DNA from: Deferribacteres bacterium
GTDB lineage: Bacteria; Zhuqueibacterota; Zhuqueibacteria; Zhuqueibacterales; Geothermadaptataceae
Assembly: GCA_020633675.1 (NCBI GenBank)
Contig: JACKDE010000006.1
Location: 124,001 to 188,000 of the forward strand
Direction: 5' to 3'
Length of the DNA stretch: 64,000 bases
Numbering within the stretch: position 1 is the first letter of the stretch; every line of letters starts with the position of its first letter. This document shows positions 25,256-34,800 of the stretch, piece after piece. Both the position numbers and the translations under genes were made by a program. The notes under the pieces were generated by a model. That model was not told where the DNA came from and searched no databases. It saw only the letters and a list, made by a program, of their open reading frames with translations.

Positions 25256-28180
25256 ATGAAAAATCGCTATGGTGCATTGTTCGCTTTATTGATGCTGGTT
25301 TGGACCAATATGGCTTCTTCACAAGAACAAGACTCTTCCAGGTATTTCTGGCGGCATTTTGTTGTTGATCAGCAAACGCCGGTTGGCACGTCTACAGCGT
25401 TGGCTTACGGCAGCAATGGCTTTCCGCAAATCGCTTATCGAATTGCCGGACATGACGGTACAAAAGGAGTCAAGTTTGCCAGGTTTGATGGTAAAGATTG
25501 GCTCATCATGACGGTCGATTCAGAGGGGCAGGGGCGTGTGGCCCTGGCGCTCGATTCATCGGATCGTCCACACATTATTTACCAGGCTAATGAAGGCACA
25601 CGTCTGATGCACGCAAGGCTTACTGGCTCCACATGGACGACTGAGTTGATTGATGGCGGCTTGCGAGATAACGGCTATTATTCGATTGATTTGAAGGTAG
25701 ATTCTCAGGATCGTTTTCATATGGTTTATGCCAGGCATGTTCTTGAAGAGTTTAGCTTTGAGCGCATGACATATGCATATTGGGAGAATGGAAACATCGT
25801 ATCGGATATAGCAATTGTGGAGGGCTTTTCCGGCAAGTGGGCTTCTCTGGCTTTAGATGCCGACGGCCGTCCGGCAGCTTCGTTTTACAATTTTAACGGC
25901 GATTTGGCTTTTTCCTATCAGGAACAGGGAGTCTGGAAACCTGAGACCATCGATGAAACCGGATTTTTTAGCATGCAAGGCTACTACTCATCGATGCAGT
26001 ATGGCCCTGACGGCAATTTCTATATCGCATTTCAAAACCAGTCCGACAGCAAATTGCGCCTGGCCAAAGGCCAGCCCGGACAATGGCAAATCGAAGATGT
26101 CGCTGACTTGTCGGGCTGGGAGGTCTTTGCAACACCCAATCCCCTCATACTGGATCGCAGCGGTAATCCACATATTGCATTTTATGATAAGGCCAATGCA
26201 GATCTCCTGCTCGCCGCCAGGTTTGATGGCAAATGGCATATTGAAACCGTCGATACAGCCGGGAATGTGGGGCAATGGGCTTCCATGGCGCTCACTTCAG
26301 AAGGAACACCTGCGATTAGTTTCTATGACGCAACGCAAGGTGTTTTGCGCTTGTCTGCCTCGACCATGTCTACACCACAAGAGTCTGACGGAGATGATAT
26401 ACCGGATTATTTGGAAGCGATACACGGCACGGATCCCTTTGATGCCGATTCAGATGATGATGGGCTGAGCGACGGTGAAGAAGATCAAAACCAGAACGGA
26501 AAAGTGGATGCATTCGAAACAGATCCTTTAAATCCTGATACGGATGGTGACGGCCTACTCGATGGTGTTGAATTGGGACGAACAGATGGCATCCCGGCGA
26601 TGAATGATGCTGCCGGTACGGATATGACCATTTTTCATGGCGATGGTGATCCAGGCACGCAGACCAATCCATTGATGAAGGATACCGACGGTGATATGCT
26701 GGCGGATGGTGCGGAAGACCAAAATGGCAATGGTGTAGTCGATTTTGATGAATCTGATCCAAACAACCGGGATACAGATGCTGATGGTATCCTCGATGGA
26801 TTTGAAGTGCGACTAGGCAGCTCACCTATTGATATCGATTCAGATGATGACGGCCTTGCGGATATCGATGAAGACGCAAACGCCAATGGAATTGTGGACG
26901 AAAATGAAACGAATCCAAGCTTATTCGATACCGATGACGATGGTCTGTCTGACGGTCTTGAACGTGGCAGGCAAGTTGGCATAGCAGACCCTGATGGGGT
27001 GGGCAGATTGCGGGGCACAAATTACCGCATTTTCAAGCCAGATGCCGATCCGATGAGCAATTCCAATCCGACTCTTTGGGATACCGATGGTGATGGCTTG
27101 TCGGATGGTGAGGAAGATAGCGATCATAATGGGCAGGTTGATGAGGGGGAGACGCATTTTTTGAGCAGCGATTCGGATGGCGATGGTGCCTGGGATGGAG
27201 ATGAAATCTTTTTTGGCAGCGATCCTCTAAACAAGAAAAACCGAGCCAGGGTTGATGCTATTCTGGATGAAGATTTTGCAGATAACAACTTAGGACGCTG
27301 GGAGATCATCGATAATGGCAAGATAGCAGCACCATCAGACTGGCAAGTTTACGCGCATGCTTTGATGCAAACAAGCAATATTTGGGACGGCGCTGAATTC
27401 CCCGGCGCCAGCGTTGCAAACAAGCCGGGGACCTTAATATGGGCTCGTGATTTTTCCGGGACCGATTTTAAAATGACATGCACGATACGTTCGAATGATG
27501 ACGACGAGTTCGGCGTGCTCTTTCGATTTTTGGATAACGACAATTACTATCGGTTTTCAATGGATAGCGAGCAAGGCTACCGGCGATTGACAAAAATTGT
27601 TCACGGCAAAGCAAGCGTGATCGCGACCGAAGCCTTTGCCTTCGAGCCTCAGCGCGATTATGCTGTTGTTGTCTATGCGATAGGGCCGAGGCTGCAAATA
27701 TTTCTCGATGGTCGGAGAGTATTCGATATCGAAGACGCTTCACTGACATCTGGCAGCATCGCTTTTTTTACCTGGAAAAACGATGCGGCGCTCTTTAAAG
27801 ATGTGCATGTGTATGGAGACGGCACCCTGTCTGGGCTGGAGAATGAGCTTCTGTTATCTGGGAAGCAGCAAATGGTACATAGTTTCCAGTTGAGTCCGGC
27901 TTATCCCAATCCGACGACAAAGGATGTAAATTTCTTTTTGCTATCTGCCAATGCTGTTTCAATACAAGCCAGGGTTGTGGATATTTTGGGAAGATCGGTA
28001 CGAAACTTCGATATTCGCGGAGACCTGACCGGCGCCTATAAAATCAGTTGGGACGGCCGGGATGATCGGAATGCAATGCTGCCGACAGGCGTATACTATT
28101 TTCAAATCCGCGCTGTTGATCCCGATAATGCGCATCGCATTTTGTGGCAAGATATTAAAAAGATCGTGCGCCTGAAGTAA
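25256..28180 (+). CDS. Large secreted multidomain protein with thrombospondin type 3 repeats and type IX-like C-terminus
   Basis: This protein of about 974 residues begins with a clear signal peptide (cut near ASSQEQ). Residues ~30-370 hold about six repeats with DSxGxPHIIY or DGNFYIAF turns, probably a propeller. Residues ~380-660 carry Ca2+-binding thrombospondin type 3-like repeats (DSDDDGLSDGEED and variants). A LamG-like sandwich (FGVLFRFLDNDNYYRFS) follows at ~670-860. The last 90 residues, from PAYPNPTT to KKIVRLK, form a sorting domain as in type IX cargo. It should be an elongated surface or matrix protein. ATG 25256 is chosen over GTG 25244 since it begins the signal peptide. Confidence 0.85.
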   Translation: MKNRYGALFALLMLVWTNMASSQEQDSSRYFWRHFVVDQQTPVGTSTALAYGSNGFPQIAYRIAGHDGTKGVKFARFDGKDWLIMTVDSEGQGRVALALDSSDRPHIIYQANEGTRLMHARLTGSTWTTELIDGGLRDNGYYSIDLKVDSQDRFHMVYARHVLEEFSFERMTYAYWENGNIVSDIAIVEGFSGKWASLALDADGRPAASFYNFNGDLAFSYQEQGVWKPETIDETGFFSMQGYYSSMQYGPDGNFYIAFQNQSDSKLRLAKGQPGQWQIEDVADLSGWEVFATPNPLILDRSGNPHIAFYDKANADLLLAARFDGKWHIETVDTAGNVGQWASMALTSEGTPAISFYDATQGVLRLSASTMSTPQESDGDDIPDYLEAIHGTDPFDADSDDDGLSDGEEDQNQNGKVDAFETDPLNPDTDGDGLLDGVELGRTDGIPAMNDAAGTDMTIFHGDGDPGTQTNPLMKDTDGDMLADGAEDQNGNGVVDFDESDPNNRDTDADGILDGFEVRLGSSPIDIDSDDDGLADIDEDANANGIVDENETNPSLFDTDDDGLSDGLERGRQVGIADPDGVGRLRGTNYRIFKPDADPMSNSNPTLWDTDGDGLSDGEEDSDHNGQVDEGETHFLSSDSDGDGAWDGDEIFFGSDPLNKKNRARVDAILDEDFADNNLGRWEIIDNGKIAAPSDWQVYAHALMQTSNIWDGAEFPGASVANKPGTLIWARDFSGTDFKMTCTIRSNDDDEFGVLFRFLDNDNYYRFSMDSEQGYRRLTKIVHGKASVIATEAFAFEPQRDYAVVVYAIGPRLQIFLDGRRVFDIEDASLTSGSIAFFTWKNDAALFKDVHVYGDGTLSGLENELLLSGKQQMVHSFQLSPAYPNPTTKDVNFFLLSANAVSIQARVVDILGRSVRNFDIRGDLTGAYKISWDGRDDRNAMLPTGVYYFQIRAVDPDNAHRILWQDIKKIVRLK

Positions 28181-28242
28181 CGCGTTTCGGTAAAACGCCA
28201 AGAAGGTGAGCAAAAAAACTACGATATTTATTTAAAAAACCC

Positions 28243-29331
28243 GTGCGAGAATTAAATACCATAAAATTAAGTATCATCAAGGTAATATATCGCAACCGTG
28301 TGTTGCGCATCGCGCTTGCTATCTTTTGCACTTTTGCAGGATTTCAGGATAGCCTCTGTGCTCAGTCATCTAATTCTGCTTTGGCGCGTCTTGCTGCAAA
28401 TCTGCAGCCAGGATCTTGGGCTGAACTCGAAACGCATGGAATGACAAAAGAGCTGATCGCCTCGAATGGCAGTTATCGAACGATACTGGAGTACGCTGAC
28501 AAGGCGGTCTGGGATTCTGATTCTGAAACCTTGTTTTTTGTTGGGGGAGGTCATTATGCTGGTATGGAGTTTATTTCTTATAACGCGCAAACAAATACGT
28601 GGGAGCATTTGGATGATCCATATTGGTTTTCGGGCATTGAGATTTGTCATGCATATCATGCGGTTGCGATTGATGTGAAACGAAGGCTCCTGTTTTTTCT
28701 CTTGTGCAATAGTCGCAAAGTCTATCAGTACCATATCGAGACCAAACAGTGGAGCCAATTGCCGGAGAACCCGAATGGCTCAACAAGCTCTGCGATGGCG
28801 CTGGAGTATTTTCCAGAAATGGATGGATTGGTACATGTAATCAATGGAGAAGTGAATTTTTTCGATAAAAAAAAGTCAAATTGGCTGAATTTGGCAATGG
28901 ATCTGACAATGGGAAATTATCATAACTTTGCTGAATACAATCCAGTCCATAATTCCATTCTTTTTGGCGGGGGGAATAGCAGCACGGACATTTATAAGCT
29001 TGTTGCTGATGGCGGGATTCAAAAGATGACTTCGGCGCCATTTGTGCTTGCCCTTTCACGAGCCGTCATTACTTCTGATCCTGTCAGTGGTGAATTTTTG
29101 GTGTTGGGTGGCGAGACTGATTTCTACTCCTATAATATCAAAACCGATTATTGGAAGCGACAGCCAAGCCCAACGGTACCGATTTTTAAGCACGTGGCCA
29201 ATGAATCGAATATTTTTGGTTGTCTGGCAGCTCCTGTCAGCAATTATGGTATTGTGATGTTTGTCAAGCTTACAAAGGCTCGCAGTGCCCGAGTTTTCCT
29301 TTACAAGCATGCTGCAGCCAACAGCCAGTAA
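28243..29331 (+). CDS. Secreted Kelch-like propeller protein
   Basis: This 362-residue protein with a GTG start has an N-terminal hydrophobic signal (LRIALAIFCTFAGFQDSLCAQ). The body consists of repeats with FFVGGGHYAG, YNAQTNTWEHL, FGGGNSSTDIYKL and FLVLGGETDFYSYN, the GG...W pattern of galactose-oxidase/Kelch blades. No sorting domain follows. The function is unknown. Its place between glycan genes and next to another secreted propeller suggests a periplasmic or surface partner of the polymer. Confidence 0.65.
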   Translation: MRELNTIKLSIIKVIYRNRVLRIALAIFCTFAGFQDSLCAQSSNSALARLAANLQPGSWAELETHGMTKELIASNGSYRTILEYADKAVWDSDSETLFFVGGGHYAGMEFISYNAQTNTWEHLDDPYWFSGIEICHAYHAVAIDVKRRLLFFLLCNSRKVYQYHIETKQWSQLPENPNGSTSSAMALEYFPEMDGLVHVINGEVNFFDKKKSNWLNLAMDLTMGNYHNFAEYNPVHNSILFGGGNSSTDIYKLVADGGIQKMTSAPFVLALSRAVITSDPVSGEFLVLGGETDFYSYNIKTDYWKRQPSPTVPIFKHVANESNIFGCLAAPVSNYGIVMFVKLTKARSARVFLYKHAAANSQ

Positions 29332-29406
29332 AATCAACATCGAGCAGCCATTCTGACCTGCTTCAACAATCCATACTGCCATTAGCATTTAAAGCCACAC
29401 ATCGAA

Positions 29407-30447
29407 ATGCTTAAAAAACAAATTATTCGTCTTGCAGGATCGGTTTTGCAATCGCAGGTAATTGGCGCCAAAACGCGAAATTTTATTGAATCTCACCAGC
29501 TCACAAGAGCGTTTCCGCCCAAAATAGATAAGCGCAACGAGCTTCCTTTTCAAATTTTAGTCTACCACCGTGTTTTACCTGCACCTGACCCATTTGCAAT
29601 TGATGCAATCACTACAATAGACTTTGAGCGGCAGGTGTCAGCGCTTTCTGCATCGTTTCGCCTCATCACGATGGATCAATTGGCCACAGAACTGCGAGCA
29701 GGCATGATTGGCCCGAATTCGGTATGCATCACCTTTGATGATGGCTATCGAGACAACTTTGAATACGCATTCCCTATCCTTAAAAAATACAATGCCCCTG
29801 CGACCATTTTTTTGGCCAGCAATTTTATCGGCACCAAAGAACGAATCTGGCATGATGATGTGCTTTCTGCTTTGAAATATGCTACAAGAGATCGGCTGGA
29901 GTTTGCCGAAGCGGGTATTGCCGATTACGCGATAAGAACAGATGAAGAGCGCTCTACGGTCGCATTTAAGCTTCTGCTTTGGCTTAAACAATTTAGTCAT
30001 CAAGCGAGAGATGACTACGTTGCACAATTATTCGAAAGATGTCGCGTGAAACATGCGGAATCGACCCGACTCATGCTTAACTGGCAAGAAGTGCGATTCA
30101 TGCTGAAAAACGGCTTTGCATTTGGTGCACATACAAAGAGCCACCCGATTCTCTCGCGGATAAGCGATGCAGAAATTGAATCGGAAATTGCTGACTCGAA
30201 ATCTGCAATTGAAAGAGCAATTGACGTGCCGGTATCGACCTTTGCCTACCCCAATGGGAAGGCAGGTGATTTCAACGAAACCTGCAAATTAGCATTGCTA
30301 AAAGCCGGTTTCACTTGTGCGGTAACCACACTGGCAGGGGCGAACTCCGTCAGCAAGGATCCTTTCGAATTGCACCGTACAGCTCCCTGGGATCGTGATC
30401 CGAAGGGTTTTTTTAGTCGAATGTGTTTTGAGCGCTTTGCCGGTTAG
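29407..30447 (+). CDS. NodB-type polysaccharide deacetylase
   Basis: This is a 346-residue carbohydrate esterase family 4 protein. ITFDDGYRDN (TFDDG at 109-113) gives the catalytic base and a metal ligand, GAHTKSHP near residue 240 gives the HxxxH metal site, and FAYPNG is motif 3. It should remove N-acetyl groups from the growing or finished glycan. No cleavable signal peptide is obvious, though the first 20 residues are basic and amphipathic. It comes just before the O-glycosylation ligase. Confidence 0.87.
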   Translation: MLKKQIIRLAGSVLQSQVIGAKTRNFIESHQLTRAFPPKIDKRNELPFQILVYHRVLPAPDPFAIDAITTIDFERQVSALSASFRLITMDQLATELRAGMIGPNSVCITFDDGYRDNFEYAFPILKKYNAPATIFLASNFIGTKERIWHDDVLSALKYATRDRLEFAEAGIADYAIRTDEERSTVAFKLLLWLKQFSHQARDDYVAQLFERCRVKHAESTRLMLNWQEVRFMLKNGFAFGAHTKSHPILSRISDAEIESEIADSKSAIERAIDVPVSTFAYPNGKAGDFNETCKLALLKAGFTCAVTTLAGANSVSKDPFELHRTAPWDRDPKGFFSRMCFERFAG

Positions 30448-30476
30448 CAGCATAGAAATTAAATAGTGGATTATCA

Positions 30477-31814
30477 ATGCGCGATGTTATTCTCGTTGCG
30501 GCCTTTGCATTTTCAGCTCTGCTCGCGATTCGAACGCCATTCGTGGGAATTCTCATTTTTTTTGTCATCAGCTTCATGAATCCCCATCGTTTTACATGGG
30601 GCTTTGCTTATAGCCTGCCATTTGCCGCCGCTGCTGCCGCTGTGACCTTTGTAAGCTTGTATATGCATCTCAATGAAATTAAGCTTCCCAAGGTCCGTGA
30701 AACATTTCTTTTTCTACTGCTGTGGCTTTTCTTTACCTTGACGACCTATTTCGCGATGGATCCGGAAGCTGCCTGGCAAACCTGGGAAATCAATAACAAA
30801 ATCTTCTTGATGACCTTTATTGCCATGCTTTTGATCAACACCAAAAAGCGCTTGCAATATTTTGTATTTGCGATCATCGTCTCCATTGGATTTATAGGTA
30901 TTAAGGGTGCATTATTTGGCTTGTCGACTGGCGGGCAGTATCGTGTTTGGGGACCGCCGGAATCGTTTATGGAGGATAACAATGGCATCGGGCTGGCAAT
31001 GCTTATGGTCGCCGTCCTTTGCTATTTTTTGAAAGAACTCTTCAAGGGGAAGTGGCAATATTTCGCAATACTGATAACCGGAGCCGCTCTTGCCGTTTCT
31101 ACGCTCCTAACCTACTCTCGTGGTGCATTATTCGGTATGGCTGTTGTCGGTTTCTTCGTGTTTCTCAAGTCAAAGTACAAGGTCGTCGTCTTTTTAAACT
31201 TTATTGTTGTTGCCATTATTGCTGTAAACGTGCTCCCCGCGCAATGGCTCGAACGCATGAATTCGATTAATTCTTATGACGAAGACAAGTCTGCCTTGAT
31301 GAGAATCAACAGCTGGGTCATGTCCTATAATTTAGCCAAAGTGCATCCTTTGGGAGGCGGCTTTGGTTGCTGGAGCCTTGAGCTTTACGATAAATATTCT
31401 CCCGATCCCGAATTGGGGCGCCAGCTTTCCGGCGGCGCAACCACAGCTCACAGCATCTACTTTGAAGTTTTGGCGACACAGGGATTCGGTGGCCTGGCGA
31501 TTTATCTTCTTTGTGCCGGTTCAATTCTACTCTCCCTGCTCAAATTGGAACTTGGCTTTCGGCGTATCCCCGGAGCGGAGTGGATAGCGATTTATTCCCG
31601 TGGTTTCACGATGAGCATTATTGCCTTTTTGGCCAGCGGTGCATTTTTATCTCGCGCTTTTTTCGACTTGTTTTGGGCGATCTTCGCATGCGCTTTGTGT
31701 TTCAAGGCAATTGTGTACTCCGGCAACTGGATTGAAGAGCCGTTGCCAGAAAAGGTTCACAGCCAGGCGGAAAAATCCCTTATCGCCAACAATACCATTC
31801 TTTTACAAAAATGA
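30477..31814 (+). CDS. O-antigen ligase-like membrane protein, XrtA-associated O-glycosylation ligase type
   Basis: This 445-residue inner-membrane protein has about 11 to 12 helices. MRDVILVAAFAFSALLAIR, SFMNPHRFTWGFAY and LLTYSRGALFGM are the hallmark blocks of the putative O-glycosylation ligase that travels with exosortase A. A large periplasmic loop (KVHPLGGGFGCW, TTAHSIYFEVLATQG) matches the Wzy/WaaL catalytic region. It should polymerise the glycan or transfer it onto protein or lipid on the outer face of the membrane. Its stop overlaps the next start (ATGA). Confidence 0.87.
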   Translation: MRDVILVAAFAFSALLAIRTPFVGILIFFVISFMNPHRFTWGFAYSLPFAAAAAAVTFVSLYMHLNEIKLPKVRETFLFLLLWLFFTLTTYFAMDPEAAWQTWEINNKIFLMTFIAMLLINTKKRLQYFVFAIIVSIGFIGIKGALFGLSTGGQYRVWGPPESFMEDNNGIGLAMLMVAVLCYFLKELFKGKWQYFAILITGAALAVSTLLTYSRGALFGMAVVGFFVFLKSKYKVVVFLNFIVVAIIAVNVLPAQWLERMNSINSYDEDKSALMRINSWVMSYNLAKVHPLGGGFGCWSLELYDKYSPDPELGRQLSGGATTAHSIYFEVLATQGFGGLAIYLLCAGSILLSLLKLELGFRRIPGAEWIAIYSRGFTMSIIAFLASGAFLSRAFFDLFWAIFACALCFKAIVYSGNWIEEPLPEKVHSQAEKSLIANNTILLQK

Positions 31815-32722
31815 ACTTCATTCAAAATGCAAAATCGTTTTGTCATTTAGCTTTGGGTATAAACATGGTTGAACAACATCGAGCGCAACAGAATGAGCTA
31901 CCGCAGGAATTAACTGCAAACACGAACGGCGATCAGTTTTTTAAATATTACGCGGAAGCAAGCAAAACGGAAGAAACGCGGGAGCGCTTTTTGCGCTTGC
32001 GAGATATGCTACTGCGCGTCATGAAGCAGCAAAGTCTGCCTGTGGGAAATGCGGAGGTGGCTGACATCGGTTGTGGAGCAGGAACCCAGGCATTTTTGTG
32101 GGCTGAGCTGGGTTTTCGGATTTCCGGCGTCGATTCAAATCAGGCACTTATCCAATTGGCGCAAAGACGGGCTGCCGAAATTGGTTTCGACGTCGATTTC
32201 AGTGCTGGCACCGCCGAAGACCTGCCATGGACTGATAAAAGTATGGATGTGTGCCTGGCGATAGAACTTCTTGAACATGTACCGAAGTGGCAGGAGTGCC
32301 TGAAAGAATTTGATCGCGTGTTGAAGCCAGGCGGCATTCTTTGCGTAACAACCACAAACAAGCTTTGCCCGGTGCAGCATGAATTCAAGCTGCCGCTCTA
32401 TAGTTGGTATCCCGCGCCAATAAAACGCTATTACGAACGCATAGCCACCAGCAAGCGGCCGGAGCTGGTCAATCACGCGAAATTTCCTGCGGTGAACTGG
32501 TTCAGCTATTTCAGCTTGCGCAAGGCATTGCGCGCCTTAGGCTTTGAAACGCTGGATCGTTTTGATGTGAACAATACACAAAACAGGAAGGGATTGCCCA
32601 GGTATGTTCTTCTTGCAATCCAAAATATTCCATTTTTGCGATGGCTTGCTCATGTTTTTGTCCAGGGTACCTTGGTGGTCGCGATCAAGGGCAAAACGCA
32701 TCATGTCCAAAAAATCGATTAG
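31811..32722 (+). CDS. Class I SAM-dependent methyltransferase
   Basis: This 303-residue protein has the Rossmann methyltransferase motif ADIGCGAGTQA near residue 78, an acidic GVDSNQ strand after it, and VLKPGGILCVTTTN near residue 172. It resembles UbiG/glycan methyltransferases. Translation is coupled to the ligase gene by a four-base overlap. It probably methylates a sugar of the glycan or its carrier; the substrate is not evident. Confidence 0.85.
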   Translation: MNFIQNAKSFCHLALGINMVEQHRAQQNELPQELTANTNGDQFFKYYAEASKTEETRERFLRLRDMLLRVMKQQSLPVGNAEVADIGCGAGTQAFLWAELGFRISGVDSNQALIQLAQRRAAEIGFDVDFSAGTAEDLPWTDKSMDVCLAIELLEHVPKWQECLKEFDRVLKPGGILCVTTTNKLCPVQHEFKLPLYSWYPAPIKRYYERIATSKRPELVNHAKFPAVNWFSYFSLRKALRALGFETLDRFDVNNTQNRKGLPRYVLLAIQNIPFLRWLAHVFVQGTLVVAIKGKTHHVQKID

Positions 32723-32798
32723 CATGCATTAAGATCACTCTGACACGTTTCCAGATATAGCAAAAATCGCATTTGCGCTTACAGAAAGGGAGTACTGT

Positions 32799-34061
32799 AT
32801 GAAGAGCACAATGACATTTTGGCCTGGTTGTTTTACGCGCATGAAGAGGGTTGCCAAATGGATTTTTTTCCTTTTGCTGCTTATTTCTAACACTTTGGTA
32901 GCTGGCAGCCCAGGGACGCATATAGCTACGAGCCAAAAGACGATCCGCGTTGGTGCCGATATGCCATATAAAACGCCTTCAGCCGTTGCTGACATTGCGC
33001 ATGATGGTGACACAATAGAGATTCTTGCCGGCACCTATCCGGGGGATGTTGCTGTTTGGAAGCAAAACAACATTACGCTGCGCGGTGTGAGTGGAACGGT
33101 TCATATTTTGGCCAAAGGCCAGCATGCTGAAGGCAAAGCCATTTGGGTTATAAAAGGCAGCAACATTACAATTGAAAATATCGAGTTCATCGGCGCTAGT
33201 GTACCGGACCATAATGGCGCTGGTATTCGCTTTGAAGGCACAAACCTGACGATCAGGAATTGCAAATTTCTAAAAAATGAAAACGGTATACTGACGGGAG
33301 AAAATCGCTCCAGTGAAATCCTCATTGAGCATTGCGAATTCGCTCAAAATGGATTTGGCGATGGGTATACGCATAATATCTATATTGGCAAAATAAAAAG
33401 TCTGACCGTACGATTTTGCAATATTTATGGAGCGATCAGCGGACACAATGTTAAAAGTCGGGCGGCAATCAACCAGATCGCTTACAATCGCATAATGGAC
33501 GAAAGAGATGGAAATTCCAGCTATGCTGTTGACATACCAAACGGAGGGCAAGCCTTCCTGGTCGGCAATGTGATTCAGCAGGGGCTTCGTTCAGAGAACT
33601 ATTCAATTATTTCGTACGGTGCGGAAGCATTGAGCTATCCTCGGAACGAGCTATTTGTTGTGAACAACACGATTGTAAACGACCGCAATGATTGGGGCAT
33701 TTTTGTCAAGGTTAATAGAAGTGCACTGCCTGCTAAAATCATCAATAATATATTTTACGGCATCGGCGAGCAGATTGAAGGTCCTGCTATCCGAAAGACC
33801 AATCTTGTATTATCGAAAAACAATGCGGGCGGCGACCTGGGCGGAGCACAAGAGTTCGTCGAATCCGGCGCATTCGACTTTCGGCTGCGAGCCAATTCTC
33901 ACGCTGTAAATAGCGGCACCGATCCGGCCTTGTTTGATGATCCTCGGCTCTTTCCGAATTTTCAATACAATCCTGTCATCGGCGCTCAAAAGAGAGAAAT
34001 TATTGCAGAAATCGATATTGGTGCTTTCGAATATCAACCAGAGATAGCCGAGTATAAATAG
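32799..34061 (+). CDS. Secreted right-handed beta-helix protein
   Basis: This 420-residue protein has a long basic N-terminus and a signal sequence (WIFFLLLLISNTLVAG). DGDTIEILAGTYPG near residue 70 is the opening turn of pectate-lyase-like helices, and repeated short strands (ITIENIEFIGA, LTIRNCKFLKNENG, ILIEHCEFAQNG) follow. Such folds serve as polysaccharide lyases, hydrolases or epimerases; no catalytic set can be assigned. An AAAGGGAG sequence precedes the ATG. An in-locus glycan-trimming lyase is the likeliest role by analogy. Confidence 0.75.
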   Translation: MKSTMTFWPGCFTRMKRVAKWIFFLLLLISNTLVAGSPGTHIATSQKTIRVGADMPYKTPSAVADIAHDGDTIEILAGTYPGDVAVWKQNNITLRGVSGTVHILAKGQHAEGKAIWVIKGSNITIENIEFIGASVPDHNGAGIRFEGTNLTIRNCKFLKNENGILTGENRSSEILIEHCEFAQNGFGDGYTHNIYIGKIKSLTVRFCNIYGAISGHNVKSRAAINQIAYNRIMDERDGNSSYAVDIPNGGQAFLVGNVIQQGLRSENYSIISYGAEALSYPRNELFVVNNTIVNDRNDWGIFVKVNRSALPAKIINNIFYGIGEQIEGPAIRKTNLVLSKNNAGGDLGGAQEFVESGAFDFRLRANSHAVNSGTDPALFDDPRLFPNFQYNPVIGAQKREIIAEIDIGAFEYQPEIAEYK

Positions 34062-34104
34062 CATTGAACAAATTTTCATTCTGTATCATTTTGAAGGGAC
34101 CTTT

Positions 34105-34740
34105 TTGCAAAACGAGCTTCTGCGAAATACCTGTTTATCTATTCATGATTTCCTGGATATTGGCACAATGCCAGACGAAGTCGATTGTATCTTTGTCTTT
34201 GCCGGCCGTCCTGAACGCAAGCCTTACGCCATAAAATTATTTCAGGAAGGGCTCTCTCAACGGCTAATCATCAGCATTGGCCGGTTTGAATGGAGGGGAT
34301 TTTTGAAACTTGGCCTTCAGGATTATGGCGGCTTGCTGGAATTGGTCAACCAAACTCCTGCAAGACAACGGCATTTCTTTCTTCATATAGCGTCTTCAAT
34401 GACATACGCAAAGCTGATAACCAAGAAGCATTTCGGCACCTTGACCGAGGCTGTTGCACTCGCTGGTTTTATTGAGCATCAACATGTAAAGCGTCTGATG
34501 CTGATCAGCAATGGCTTTCACCTCCGGCGCGCGACCAAAGCAGTTCGGAGCTTTTGCCGGGATCAAGATGTTGAGATCGTTCCTGTAGCTGTGCCAGATG
34601 AATTGGCCGGTGGAATACGTCATACCTGGTGGCGAAACAGAAAAGTCGCAGCACTTCTTGTCGGGGAGTATTTCAAAATCCTGCTGTATACATTTCTTCT
34701 CATCCCGCTATATCGGCTTCCTTGCATGAATCACGCTTGA
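34105..34740 (+). CDS. YdcF-like (DUF218) family protein
   Basis: This 211-residue protein has the DUF218 layout: DCIFVFAGRPERKPYAIKLF near the start, LTEAVALAGFI in the middle and MLISNGFHLRRA as the late motif. One hydrophobic segment (YFKILLYTFLLIPLY) near the C-terminus suggests a membrane anchor. The family includes SanA/YdcF-type envelope proteins of uncertain reaction. The start is TTG 34105 with GAAGGGA upstream. It sits just before the third asparagine-synthase gene. Confidence 0.75.
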   Translation: MQNELLRNTCLSIHDFLDIGTMPDEVDCIFVFAGRPERKPYAIKLFQEGLSQRLIISIGRFEWRGFLKLGLQDYGGLLELVNQTPARQRHFFLHIASSMTYAKLITKKHFGTLTEAVALAGFIEHQHVKRLMLISNGFHLRRATKAVRSFCRDQDVEIVPVAVPDELAGGIRHTWWRNRKVAALLVGEYFKILLYTFLLIPLYRLPCMNHA

Positions 34741-34800
34741 ACATTTCAGCCAAAATAACAAGCATAACATTGCATTTAGAACTTAATCTCGGATGAACAT

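Noticed and set aside
26380..27230. Dense GATGATGG-type repeats
   Set aside because: They are the codons of thrombospondin type 3-like repeats inside the secreted protein, not a DNA repeat array.
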